Origin: DAITQM01 sp036832975
GTDB lineage: Bacteria > Pseudomonadota > Gammaproteobacteria > Xanthomonadales > Wenzhouxiangellaceae
Assembly (NCBI GenBank): GCA_036832975.1
Contig: DAITQM010000010.1
Location: 1 to 64,000, forward strand
Length of the DNA: 64,000 nucleotides
Direction of reading: 5' to 3'
The translations under genes and the position numbers were made by a program. This document shows, piece after piece, positions 1-7,817 of the stretch; the stretch's first letter is position 1, and every line of letters starts with the position of its first letter. The notes below the pieces were generated by a model. The model saw only the letters and a program-made list of their open reading frames with translations, was not told where the DNA came from and searched no databases.

Positions 1-10
1 ACTCGCGACT

Positions 11-50
11 TGAAAAAGGGCAGGAGAGCCCTTTTTCAACAACTTGTTAA
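11..50. repeat. Hairpin plus right end of a palindromic repeat element
   Basis: TGAAAAAGGGC (11-21) and GCCCTTTTTCA (28-38) form a perfect 11-bp stem around a 6-base loop. It is followed by CAACAACTTGTTA, which closely matches the right end of the element at 49927-50085 (hairpin, then CAACAACCTGTTA). I read it as the right end of another copy whose left part lies outside the window. It may also terminate a gene to the left. Confidence 0.55.
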
Positions 51-66
51 TTGAGTCGAGCAAAAC

Positions 67-534
67 ATGATCAGCGAACTGTGGCATTTACTGAGCAGCG
101 GCGCGCATTGGGCGATCAGCCTGATCACGCTCGGCTGCGTGGCGCTGACCGTGGTGTTTCATTACGAAGTGCTGTCGCGCCTGAACCGCTGGCTGCCGCG
201 CGTCGGGATGCGCCGCCGGCGCGGCATGCTGGTGCTGATGGGCAGCCTGTTCGCGGCGCACGCCGTCGAAATCTGGATCTTCGGGCTGGCGATATATGTC
301 ACCGAACACTTTCCCGCCCTCGGCCAGGTCGAGGGCGTCGTTTCGGTATTGCTCTACGACTCGCTTTACCTCTCGGCGGTGACTTACACCACCGTCGGCT
401 ACGGCGACCTTGCGCCGTTCGGCCCGCTGCGCCTGTTGCTCGCCACCGAAGCGCTGGTCGGCTTCATGATGATCACCTGGTCGGCGTCGTTTACCTATCT
501 CGAAATGGAACGCTACTGGCGGCCGCGGCCGTGA
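67..534 (+). CDS. Small potassium-channel-like membrane protein
   Basis: 155 residues. The pore signature TVGYGD is at residues 109-114, preceded by an amphipathic pore-helix stretch and followed by a hydrophobic helix (about 121-146), as in the two-helix Ion_trans_2 (KcsA-like) module. Two further hydrophobic segments precede it (about 13-35 and 53-78), linked by a strongly basic loop (RVGMRRRRG). No RCK or TrkA ligand-binding domain is attached, so gating cannot be inferred. It probably passes K+ across the inner membrane. The start is the first ATG after the repeat at 11-50. It converges on tamB, which ends 46 bases downstream on the other strand. The family call is firm; ion selectivity rests only on the filter motif. 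Confidence 0.85.
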   Translation: MISELWHLLSSGAHWAISLITLGCVALTVVFHYEVLSRLNRWLPRVGMRRRRGMLVLMGSLFAAHAVEIWIFGLAIYVTEHFPALGQVEGVVSVLLYDSLYLSAVTYTTVGYGDLAPFGPLRLLLATEALVGFMMITWSASFTYLEMERYWRPRP

Positions 535-579
535 TCCGGAACCCATGTATTTGACTGGATTCCTGCACACGGCGGGGTG

Positions 580-3500
580 TTACCGGTCGATGCTCCAACT
601 GAGATCGGCACCGGTGTCGCGGGCGCCGGAGACGACCCTGACGCTCCAACGGCGGGAGAATTGATAACGGGCGCTGGTCACGTCACTCGATTCGAACAGG
701 CCGACGCCGTAGCTGACCCAAAGCCGTGGCATCAGATACACCCCGATCGCGAGCGCTCCTTCGCCGTTGCCGTAATCGAAGTTGCTGCCGGTGAGCAGAT
801 AGGCCAGGGCGTTTTCCTGGTCGCCCGGCGGTTCGGTATAGAGCCGGACCACGGGACGGCGGGCCGTGCCGGTGACTTCGACGCCGGCTTCGCGCACCAG
901 CGGATCGCCGAAAATTTCGCGCGCCGCGCGAATGTCGAGGCGCGGCTCGTCGACCGGGACGCGCTCGAACAGGATCCGGCCGCGGCGCAGTTCGAGGTTC
1001 TGCCCATAGGCGCGAATCTGGCCTTGGGTCAGCGTGATCTGGCCCGTGCCGTGCGGCAGGGACTTTGAGCTGTCCCATTCCAGGTCGAGCGTGCCGGCGA
1101 GTGCCGCCCGCGCTGCCGGGGCGCGAACCCGGACGCCTTCGCCGATAGCGATCGTCAAGCGGCCGGTGATGGCGATCGGCGGCGATGCGTTGTCGGCCTC
1201 CGCGCCTTCGATCACGACGTCGGCCGAGGGCTTGATGACCTCGCCGACCTGTGGTTTCAGTTCGCCTTCGGGCAGGTCGATGCGCCCGGTGACGGCGACC
1301 TGCCCCGGCTGCCAGCCGAGCGCCACGGCGGGACTGGCGAGCAGGCGCCCGGCGGCGCCGTCGAGCAGCGTCAGGCGCTGACCGTGCAATTCGATATCGA
1401 GCCGCGGCTCGGCCGCGTCGAACGTGCCGCTGATCGTCCCCTGTCCTTCTCCCATCGTGAACTGTCCGTTGAGGTCGAGGCGCTGGCCATGTTGTCCGGC
1501 GAGCGTCAGTTGCACGTGGTCGGCGGCCAGGCCGCTGGCCGGATTGGTGTAGGCGCCATCAGTGACGGCTAGTTTGCCGACCAGTTCCGGCTGCGCCAGC
1601 GTCCCGCCCAAGTCCCACCCGGCGTCTAGGCGGCCGGCCTTGATGCCGAGTGCCGGGGCGAGCCGCTGCAGGGCCGCCAGATCGGGGACGGTCAGCCGCA
1701 AGAATCCGCTCAACTCCGGTGCGGACTGGTCGTCGGCCCACGGCCAGGCGGCGAGCCGAATACGGCCGTCGGTCCCGCCGATTTCGGTGCCGGCGTCGAA
1801 CGTCAGGTCGTAACCGTGCGCTTCGCTGCCATTCGCCGCCAGCGTCAACCGTTCGATGGCGATCGTGCGGCTGGGGAAGAGCCGGTGTTCCAGGCGGCCG
1901 GGTGTCAGCGCCGCATGCAATTCCACTTCGGGCGCCGCTCCTCGAGCGCTCCGCCAAGCGGCGCTGCCCGAAAATCGCGCCTCGCGTATTTGCCACGGGA
2001 GCGACGCGGCGGCCGGTAAATCCATATTCAGCGCGTCGATGCGAACGGCAAGCGACTGGCTGTCGCCGGTCACATCGGCGTCGGCGCACAGCGTCGCCGC
2101 TGTGCCGGTGCGGACCAGACAGGGGGCGATCCGCAGCCGGCGGAAGGCAGGCTCCACCGTCCATTCGGCCGGTTTTTCGAGTTGCCAGACGCCGAGATCC
2201 GCGTGGTTCAGATCCAAGGTTTCGAGTCGGCCGGCGAGCGGCTGGTCGAGCGGACCACCGCCGGCCCCGAGACGGATCGCCAGCCGGTCGCCGGCGTGTT
2301 CAGCCACGATATCGAGCGATCTTGCCGCGGCGTCCGTCTGCCAGTCGGCGACCAGGCGATCGGCCTGTTGCTGGTGATAGGCCACACCCTCCAGAGTCAG
2401 GCGGCCGGTCCCCGGCAGGCCCGATGCGGAACAACACCGCCCGGCGCTGCGGATCCGGGCGACGCTCAGGTCGCGGTACGCGCCGTCGCGGGCATCGAGG
2501 GTCCAGCGCAGCGGGGGGAAGCCGGGCGCCTGCGGCGCTTCGATTTCGAGTGTGGCATGCACACGGCCGTGCCACTGCGGCACCCAGGTATGGATGTCGG
2601 GTAGTTCAAGCGTCAGGCGGTGTGGCCGGATCGGCACAGCAACCGCCGGCGGCACCGCCGATGGCTCGGCGGCCGGTGTAGCGCCGTTGCCGGCGGCGGG
2701 CTCGGGCAGCGGTGAAACTCGCAGCCCGGCGCCCCCGGCCGTGATTTCGAGGTCGGTCGTGGCGATCCGCCCGGCGTGATAACGAATCCGCCCCGAACCG
2801 GCCAGGGCCTCGCCGCGTAGTTCACCGCCGAGGCGTTGCAGGTCGAGATCGGCGGTCAGTCCCGCCGGACCGCTTTCGACTCCGAGGACCAGCGTGCTGT
2901 CGATGCTCCCCGGCCACGCCGGCCAAAGTTGCCCGGGGTCGATGCCTTCGGCACGGAGTTCGGCGCGCGCGGTCAGCGGGTCAGTGAGCTGGGCCGTGCC
3001 CATCAGGCGCCAGCGGCCGGCCAGCCAGTGACCGTCGAGGTGGTCGAGCTGGATTTCGGTGTCCCGGCCGGTGAGCGCGACGGCAAGCTGGCCGGCTGGC
3101 AGGTCGCCGGCTTGAAGCGCGAACGCTCCGTCCAGGCGATAGTCGGCCCGCGTGCCGCTCAATTTCAACTCGCCTGCGGGGCTGAGGATCGTCCGGCGCG
3201 TTTCGTCACCGGTCCACCGCAGATCCCGCCAGGTCACCGACAGGCCGACCTCTTCGGCCTGCGCCGCCGAGTACTGACCGTCGAGGTCGAGCCGGGCGCC
3301 GCCGGCGCCGCGCAGATGGCCGCCGGTCAGCGTGATCGCGCCGTCTTGCCAGGTGAGCGGCAGAGTTCCGGAGTAGGCGCCGAGCGGGGCGAGCGCCGGC
3401 GCCAGACGGGCGGGATCGAAGGTGTCGAACCGGACTTCGCCGGCCGCCCGCCGGAGGCGGGTCTCGTATTGCCCGCTCACGGTGACGGCGCCGGCCGCCG

Positions 3501-4509
3501 TTTCGCCGGTCAATTGTTCGAGACGCAACGTGTCGACGGAACCGGCAGCCTGCAAGCGCCACTCGCCGTCGAGAACCGCCGGCCGGCCGAGATGCCAGCG
3601 GCCGGCAAGACGAAAGTTTTCCATCGTACCGGCCGCCGTCAGATCGAGATCGCGCGCTTCGTAAGTCGCCTCATCCGGCGGCCAGAAAACCGTTGCCGCC
3701 GTCAACTCGGCGCGCCAGGGGAGCTGCCGGACTGCATGACGTGCGAGATGATGTCCGGGATCGTCCAGATGCACCACCAGTTCGGCGGGCCAGGGCGTGC
3801 CGGTGGTGACCTGGCCGCGCCAGGCACGCAAGGAGCCCTCGGCTTCCAGGCGGATCGGGGCCACTTTTGTCCCCGTATCTGCCGCGTTCGCCGCCGGTTC
3901 GACGAGCAGATCGAGTGTGTGTGCATACGGTGGGGCGAGATCGAGCGCGCCGGTCAAGGTCAGATCGCCGCCTTTCCCGGCGTAGTCGATGCCGCCGATG
4001 TGCAGCCCCGTGAGCACCAGCCGGTCGTCCAAGTCCGCCTGGGCCGACAGTGCGTTGATCGCCAGCGGCGTCGCGAGCGACCCGCCGGAAAGCAGAAGAT
4101 CGGCGAGGTCGAGCTGGACGATTTCGATCGCGATGGGTAAACGCAGGTCAGGCCAGTCGAGGCGGCCGGTGCTTCCACTTCCAGCCTCCGTGCTGGCGGC
4201 GGACAAACCGAGCGCGATCTCTCGGGCCGCCAGGCGCTGCACGATCAGGCGCGGCGGCAAGATATCCCAATCGAGATCGAGATCGAGATGGGCTGAGGAG
4301 ACGACCGTTCCGCCCGCTGCAAAGCGCAGGTCTTCCACCACCAGGCCGCCGAGCAGCGACCCTTCGAGGCGGTCGAACGCGGCGTCCGGCAAGGCCCGGT
4401 GCAACACCGCCCGTGCCCCGCCGGTGGTGGCCAGCGCGTACCAGGCCAGCACCGCGGCCGTCACGACGACCAGCGCCAGCGGGTACAGCAGGTAACGTAA
4501 TCGCTTCAT
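580..4509 (-). CDS. tamB: Translocation and assembly module subunit TamB
   Basis: 1309 residues, the usual size for TamB (DUF490/TamB family). An N-terminal signal anchor (about residues 5-27) is followed by a very long repetitive beta-rich region. The conserved C-terminal block includes GDQENALAYLLTG and ends in an aromatic-rich stretch. TamB is an inner-membrane-anchored periplasmic protein that works with the Omp85 protein TamA in outer-membrane assembly and, by current views, lipid transport to the outer membrane. Its start codon overlaps the tamA stop as ATGA (4506-4509), which indicates translational coupling. A run of short low-complexity alanine/proline residues near the middle (around 2700) looks like a linker. 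Confidence 0.93.
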   Translation of the reverse strand: MKRLRYLLYPLALVVVTAAVLAWYALATTGGARAVLHRALPDAAFDRLEGSLLGGLVVEDLRFAAGGTVVSSAHLDLDLDWDILPPRLIVQRLAAREIALGLSAASTEAGSGSTGRLDWPDLRLPIAIEIVQLDLADLLLSGGSLATPLAINALSAQADLDDRLVLTGLHIGGIDYAGKGGDLTLTGALDLAPPYAHTLDLLVEPAANAADTGTKVAPIRLEAEGSLRAWRGQVTTGTPWPAELVVHLDDPGHHLARHAVRQLPWRAELTAATVFWPPDEATYEARDLDLTAAGTMENFRLAGRWHLGRPAVLDGEWRLQAAGSVDTLRLEQLTGETAAGAVTVSGQYETRLRRAAGEVRFDTFDPARLAPALAPLGAYSGTLPLTWQDGAITLTGGHLRGAGGARLDLDGQYSAAQAEEVGLSVTWRDLRWTGDETRRTILSPAGELKLSGTRADYRLDGAFALQAGDLPAGQLAVALTGRDTEIQLDHLDGHWLAGRWRLMGTAQLTDPLTARAELRAEGIDPGQLWPAWPGSIDSTLVLGVESGPAGLTADLDLQRLGGELRGEALAGSGRIRYHAGRIATTDLEITAGGAGLRVSPLPEPAAGNGATPAAEPSAVPPAVAVPIRPHRLTLELPDIHTWVPQWHGRVHATLEIEAPQAPGFPPLRWTLDARDGAYRDLSVARIRSAGRCCSASGLPGTGRLTLEGVAYHQQQADRLVADWQTDAAARSLDIVAEHAGDRLAIRLGAGGGPLDQPLAGRLETLDLNHADLGVWQLEKPAEWTVEPAFRRLRIAPCLVRTGTAATLCADADVTGDSQSLAVRIDALNMDLPAAASLPWQIREARFSGSAAWRSARGAAPEVELHAALTPGRLEHRLFPSRTIAIERLTLAANGSEAHGYDLTFDAGTEIGGTDGRIRLAAWPWADDQSAPELSGFLRLTVPDLAALQRLAPALGIKAGRLDAGWDLGGTLAQPELVGKLAVTDGAYTNPASGLAADHVQLTLAGQHGQRLDLNGQFTMGEGQGTISGTFDAAEPRLDIELHGQRLTLLDGAAGRLLASPAVALGWQPGQVAVTGRIDLPEGELKPQVGEVIKPSADVVIEGAEADNASPPIAITGRLTIAIGEGVRVRAPAARAALAGTLDLEWDSSKSLPHGTGQITLTQGQIRAYGQNLELRRGRILFERVPVDEPRLDIRAAREIFGDPLVREAGVEVTGTARRPVVRLYTEPPGDQENALAYLLTGSNFDYGNGEGALAIGVYLMPRLWVSYGVGLFESSDVTSARYQFSRRWSVRVVSGARDTGADLSWSIDR

Positions 4510-6449
4510 AGCAGTATCGAACCGATGGTCAAATGCAGGCTCACGGTATCGCCCGGGTCATCGAGAGCGTGCGCGAGGTCGAGGCGGATCGGTCCGACCA
4601 GAGTGTACCAGCGCGCCCCGATCCCAACGGCCTTGCGCAGGTCGCGTTGGCCGAAGTCGTTGAAGGCATTGCCGGCGTCAAAAAATCCGGCGACCGACCA
4701 GCGGTCGGCGACCCGGTATTCGTATTCGCCGCTGATCGTCAACAAGTGATTCGAACCCAAGCGGTTGTTGCTCAATGCTTCGAAACCGAAACCGCGCACC
4801 GTGCGGTCGCCGCCGGTCTTGAAGCGGAAACGCTCGGGAATGCGGGTGATGGAAAGATCCAGCGATTCGCCGCCGCTGGTGACAGTCAATTCGTCGGTTT
4901 TCGCCGCGGTATAACCGAGTTCGCCGCGCACAATCACTTTGTGCCGGTCGTGGTAGATCCGGCTGTGGCGCACAGTGGTGTAAACCTGCGCGAAGCTGAC
5001 GTCCGAGGCGAGGTCGCCGGCGGCCCCGGCCAGCCGGACTTGGGCGCGCGTGCCGTGGATTTCAAAGCCGGTGCCTTTGATATGGCGCAGGTCCCAGCGC
5101 GCCCCGGCGGAAATGACGTTGCGCGAACTTTTGAGCAGCGGGATGAGGTCCGGGTTGTCGGCCAGCAACGCGGCCTGCACCGGATCGAGCCCGGCGGTTT
5201 GTAAGGCGTCGAAATCGTCGGTCGTGAAATCGAGGGACAAACGCTGCGTCAGCGGCCAAGCGCCGGTACGCCACAGCTCGCTTAACAGGCCGCCGCCCAG
5301 GCTGAGCGTTCGGATCTCGCCGTCCAGGCGCGGGAACACTTCTTCGCCGTCGCCGGTGCGTTCGAAACGAAAATCCTCGTCCTCGCGCTGCGCCAGTCCG
5401 CGGCCGAACCAGTATTCGCCCGGATCGTCGCCGCGCGGCGTGCGGTATTCGCCGCGTAGCACAAATTCGCCGTCCTGCTGCTGGGCGCCGAGTGCCAGAT
5501 CGAGGCGGTCGCCGTGCCGCGAAAGATAATGCCGCTTCCAACCCAACTCGATCCTGGGCCCCGTGTCCGTGCCGAAACCGGTGCTCACCTCGTAAGTATT
5601 CGGCGCCCGCCGTTCGAGTTCGACCCGGACATCGACCACCGGCGGCGAACGGCTGAGATCGGGTTCGGCGAGCACGGCGATTTCGTCGAAATACTGACTG
5701 GCGGCGAGATCGGCGCGCAGTCGGTCGAGCACCGCGGGATCGTATGGCGCGCCGTTGACGACCGGATCGAAGCGCCGCATCACGCGCGCCGCCAACGTCT
5801 CGCCGGTGAACGTCAACCGGCCGAATACCGCGCGTTCGCCGGTCTTAAACGCCAGTGTCACCGCGGCGCGCTGTAAATCCCTGGAGATCGCGATGCGGGT
5901 GCCGCCGGGCACCCATCCGGCGGCGACGTACCCTAAAGCGGCGGCGGTCTGTTCCAGATCGCGTTTGGCTTGTTCATAGCGTTGCTGATCGAGCACCGCG
6001 CCGGCCGGCAGCGGCCATTGTTTGCGCCATTCGACGAACCCCGGCTCCGTCGCACCCGGGCCGTCGATCGTCAGCGAGACGGTATCGACCACGACCGGCG
6101 GGCCGCGATCGACGCGGATGACAATGCGCGCCAATGGCTTCTCAGGCTCCGCCGGATCGAATTTGACCGTGGCCGCCGCCCGGTAATAGCCGAACGGCCT
6201 AAGCGCCTGGCGCACTTCATCCGGCGCCTCGCCGGCGGTGGCCCGCAGGCGCCAGGCGGCCACCTCCGGATCGGTCGCCAAGCGGGCTACGGTCAGATTG
6301 GCGAGCACGTTCTGGCGCTCGGCGCCGCCGATGCCTTCAAACAGGACCACGACCTGGGCCGGCGCGGCCACAGACAGCGTCAAGCCGGCGGCCATCAAGG
6401 CGGGTAAGCGAAGCTGCGAAACATCGAACATCGGCGCAGATTGTCCCAT
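4506..6449 (-). CDS. tamA: Translocation and assembly module subunit TamA (Omp85 family)
   Basis: About 647 residues from the ATG at 6449; another in-frame ATG is at 6431, and the open frame reaches 6479. A signal peptide is visible (leucine/alanine-rich core ending AAPAQ). POTRA-like repeats follow, for example the stretch around GYVAAGWVPGG. A C-terminal 16-strand Omp85 barrel contains the loop-6-like TVRGFGFE motif. TamA is the outer-membrane partner of TamB, whose gene overlaps it directly downstream. I prefer 6449 because a GGGG-containing Shine-Dalgarno-like stretch lies upstream, but this is not decisive. The terminal residues are LL rather than the phenylalanine common in barrel proteins. 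Confidence 0.9.
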   Translation of the reverse strand: MGQSAPMFDVSQLRLPALMAAGLTLSVAAPAQVVVLFEGIGGAERQNVLANLTVARLATDPEVAAWRLRATAGEAPDEVRQALRPFGYYRAAATVKFDPAEPEKPLARIVIRVDRGPPVVVDTVSLTIDGPGATEPGFVEWRKQWPLPAGAVLDQQRYEQAKRDLEQTAAALGYVAAGWVPGGTRIAISRDLQRAAVTLAFKTGERAVFGRLTFTGETLAARVMRRFDPVVNGAPYDPAVLDRLRADLAASQYFDEIAVLAEPDLSRSPPVVDVRVELERRAPNTYEVSTGFGTDTGPRIELGWKRHYLSRHGDRLDLALGAQQQDGEFVLRGEYRTPRGDDPGEYWFGRGLAQREDEDFRFERTGDGEEVFPRLDGEIRTLSLGGGLLSELWRTGAWPLTQRLSLDFTTDDFDALQTAGLDPVQAALLADNPDLIPLLKSSRNVISAGARWDLRHIKGTGFEIHGTRAQVRLAGAAGDLASDVSFAQVYTTVRHSRIYHDRHKVIVRGELGYTAAKTDELTVTSGGESLDLSITRIPERFRFKTGGDRTVRGFGFEALSNNRLGSNHLLTISGEYEYRVADRWSVAGFFDAGNAFNDFGQRDLRKAVGIGARWYTLVGPIRLDLAHALDDPGDTVSLHLTIGSILL

Positions 6450-6605
6450 ATGGATCCATCCCCGGCGCCGCGCCACCAAGGGTCTGGCTCATCCGGGTGG
6501 CGTTGGATGGCACCTTCGGCGCGCCATTTACGTATATTAGTTGTCGGGCCGGTTGGGTTCAGCACCAGCCCGCAAAAAATCTCACACTTACAGAGGGGTA
6601 TGACC

Positions 6606-7391
6606 ATGTCGTTACGTCTATGGTTGATCGGCTGCCTTTGCAGCCTGCTGCCGCTGGCCGCGGCCGCCGATGATTTCTATCCGCAGTCGCCGCCAGGAGG
6701 TGAACCGATCAGTAAGATCGCCGGCGACGCCCTTGCCGCGCCGCTGACCGCCGAGCAGGTCGGCGATCCCGATTCGTTCGGGCGCAACGTCAAATGGCTG
6801 GGCTTGGTCAGCGCGTTTCTCAGTCTCCAGGAAGACTGCACGCCGCCGCCCGGCGAGCCGCCCAATCCGGCGTGCATCACGTTGAATCCGGCACCCGCGC
6901 CGACCAACTTCAACATTCCCGACCTCGCGAGCATCACGCTACCCGGCCGTGCCAGCCGTTCGCTGCTCTGCCATTGGCAGACGCCGATCGTGATCTATTT
7001 CGCCGCCAACGGCACCGGCGTCCGCCAGCAGACCCGCTTCCAGGTGTTTCCGGTTTATCGGATCGAAAGCGACGTGCTGAATGACCCGGCGTTGCTCGAT
7101 CCGGGCACCGGCCTGCCGCTCGGCGGAGTCATCGAATTACCGCTGTCGGCGATCAACGTCATGCAGGGCATCGAACCCGGCGAGTTTCAGCGCCAGGACT
7201 TCCGCGGCACCCGGGTGTGCATCGCCGGCCTGATCAGCAAAGCCAATCTGCTGGCCACCTACGGCCTCAGCGAAGCCCAGGTCCGCGCTTTCTTCCGCAA
7301 CCCGATCACGATCTCGATGGGCCTCGCCGGCCAGGCGCAGATGGTGACCGTCGCCTCGATCAACTTCGGCACCCGCTTCGTAGGGGATTGA
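6606..7391 (+). CDS. Exported protein of unknown function
   Basis: 261 residues from the ATG at 6606, chosen because GAGGGG lies 8 bases upstream; another in-frame ATG two codons earlier (6600) sits too close to that site. Residues 1-20 form a classical signal peptide (LWLIGCLCSLLPLAAAA). The mature protein is proline-rich near its N-terminus and contains several cysteines. No catalytic motif was recognised. It is divergent from tamA, so the roughly 150-base gap between them must hold both promoters. The hairpin at 7416-7438 follows it. I do not recognise the family. Confidence 0.75.
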   Translation: MSLRLWLIGCLCSLLPLAAAADDFYPQSPPGGEPISKIAGDALAAPLTAEQVGDPDSFGRNVKWLGLVSAFLSLQEDCTPPPGEPPNPACITLNPAPAPTNFNIPDLASITLPGRASRSLLCHWQTPIVIYFAANGTGVRQQTRFQVFPVYRIESDVLNDPALLDPGTGLPLGGVIELPLSAINVMQGIEPGEFQRQDFRGTRVCIAGLISKANLLATYGLSEAQVRAFFRNPITISMGLAGQAQMVTVASINFGTRFVGD

Positions 7392-7415
7392 TCGCCGCGC
7401 CGATCGTTCACGGCA

Positions 7416-7438
7416 GCGGGTCCGCTCAGCGGACCCGC
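7416..7438. terminator. Perfect GC-rich hairpin after the exported-protein gene
   Basis: GCGGGTCCGC (7416-7425) pairs perfectly with GCGGACCCGC (7429-7438) around a TCA loop. It lies 24 bases after the stop of the plus-strand gene. There is no T-run, so intrinsic termination is possible but not typical. The loop TCA is also the stop codon, read on minus, of the vapC fragment. Confidence 0.45.
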
Positions 7439-7557
7439 AACACGACCCAATTCATGCCGTGGCAGCGGTTGCCGGCCTCGCCTATGACCCAGACGTCATG
7501 CGGCTCTGCATCCTGGTCGGCGGCGTAAAGCAGGATATTAGTATCGGTAACGAACAC
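7426..7557 (-). pseudogene. Truncated VapC-type PIN toxin fragment
   Basis: A 43-codon frame begins with GTG at 7557, directly after the antitoxin stop (TGA-GTG). Its first 20 residues, FVTDTNILLYAADQDAEPH, match the start of PIN ribonucleases, including the first catalytic Asp (TDTN). After residue 20 the sequence is unrelated to PIN domains and ends in TGA at the hairpin. The rest of the toxin, including the other acidic metal-binding residues, is missing, so it cannot be an active nuclease. I infer a deletion or replacement that left the antitoxin intact. Confidence 0.65.
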
Positions 7558-7794
7558 TCAACGTTCGTCCAGCGCTTTGTACAAGGCGGCGCGGTCGGCA
7601 ACGTCGACGCGCGCGCCACCGCTATGCCATGCCGGCAACGGGCGCAAAACGGCCTGCTCCCCGCTGCCTTCTGGTTCAGCCAACACCCGCCGAAGGCCCG
7701 CTTCCACAAGCTCGGACATGGTGCGCCCCCTACGCGCCGCGACCTCCCGGAGACGCTGCATTACCGTGTCGTCAATGTTCAGCGTGGTTTTCAT
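7558..7794 (-). CDS. VapB-like ribbon-helix-helix antitoxin
   Basis: 78 residues from the ATG at 7794 (an ATG four codons earlier is also in frame). The start KTTLNIDDTVMQRLREVAAR is a typical ribbon-helix-helix DNA-binding strand and helix of type II antitoxins. The C-terminal tail would wrap the toxin. Such proteins repress their own promoter and neutralise a PIN toxin. Here the toxin gene directly after it is truncated (7426-7557), so this antitoxin is effectively an orphan. Confidence 0.75.
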   Translation of the reverse strand: MKTTLNIDDTVMQRLREVAARRGRTMSELVEAGLRRVLAEPEGSGEQAVLRPLPAWHSGGARVDVADRAALYKALDER

Positions 7795-7817
7795 AGGGAA
7801 AACCATATTTAATTAAA

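Noticed and set aside
1650..4140. Long plus-strand open frames opposite tamB
   Set aside because: Arginine-rich translations without domains, lying entirely antisense to a well-supported gene; high GC keeps such frames open.
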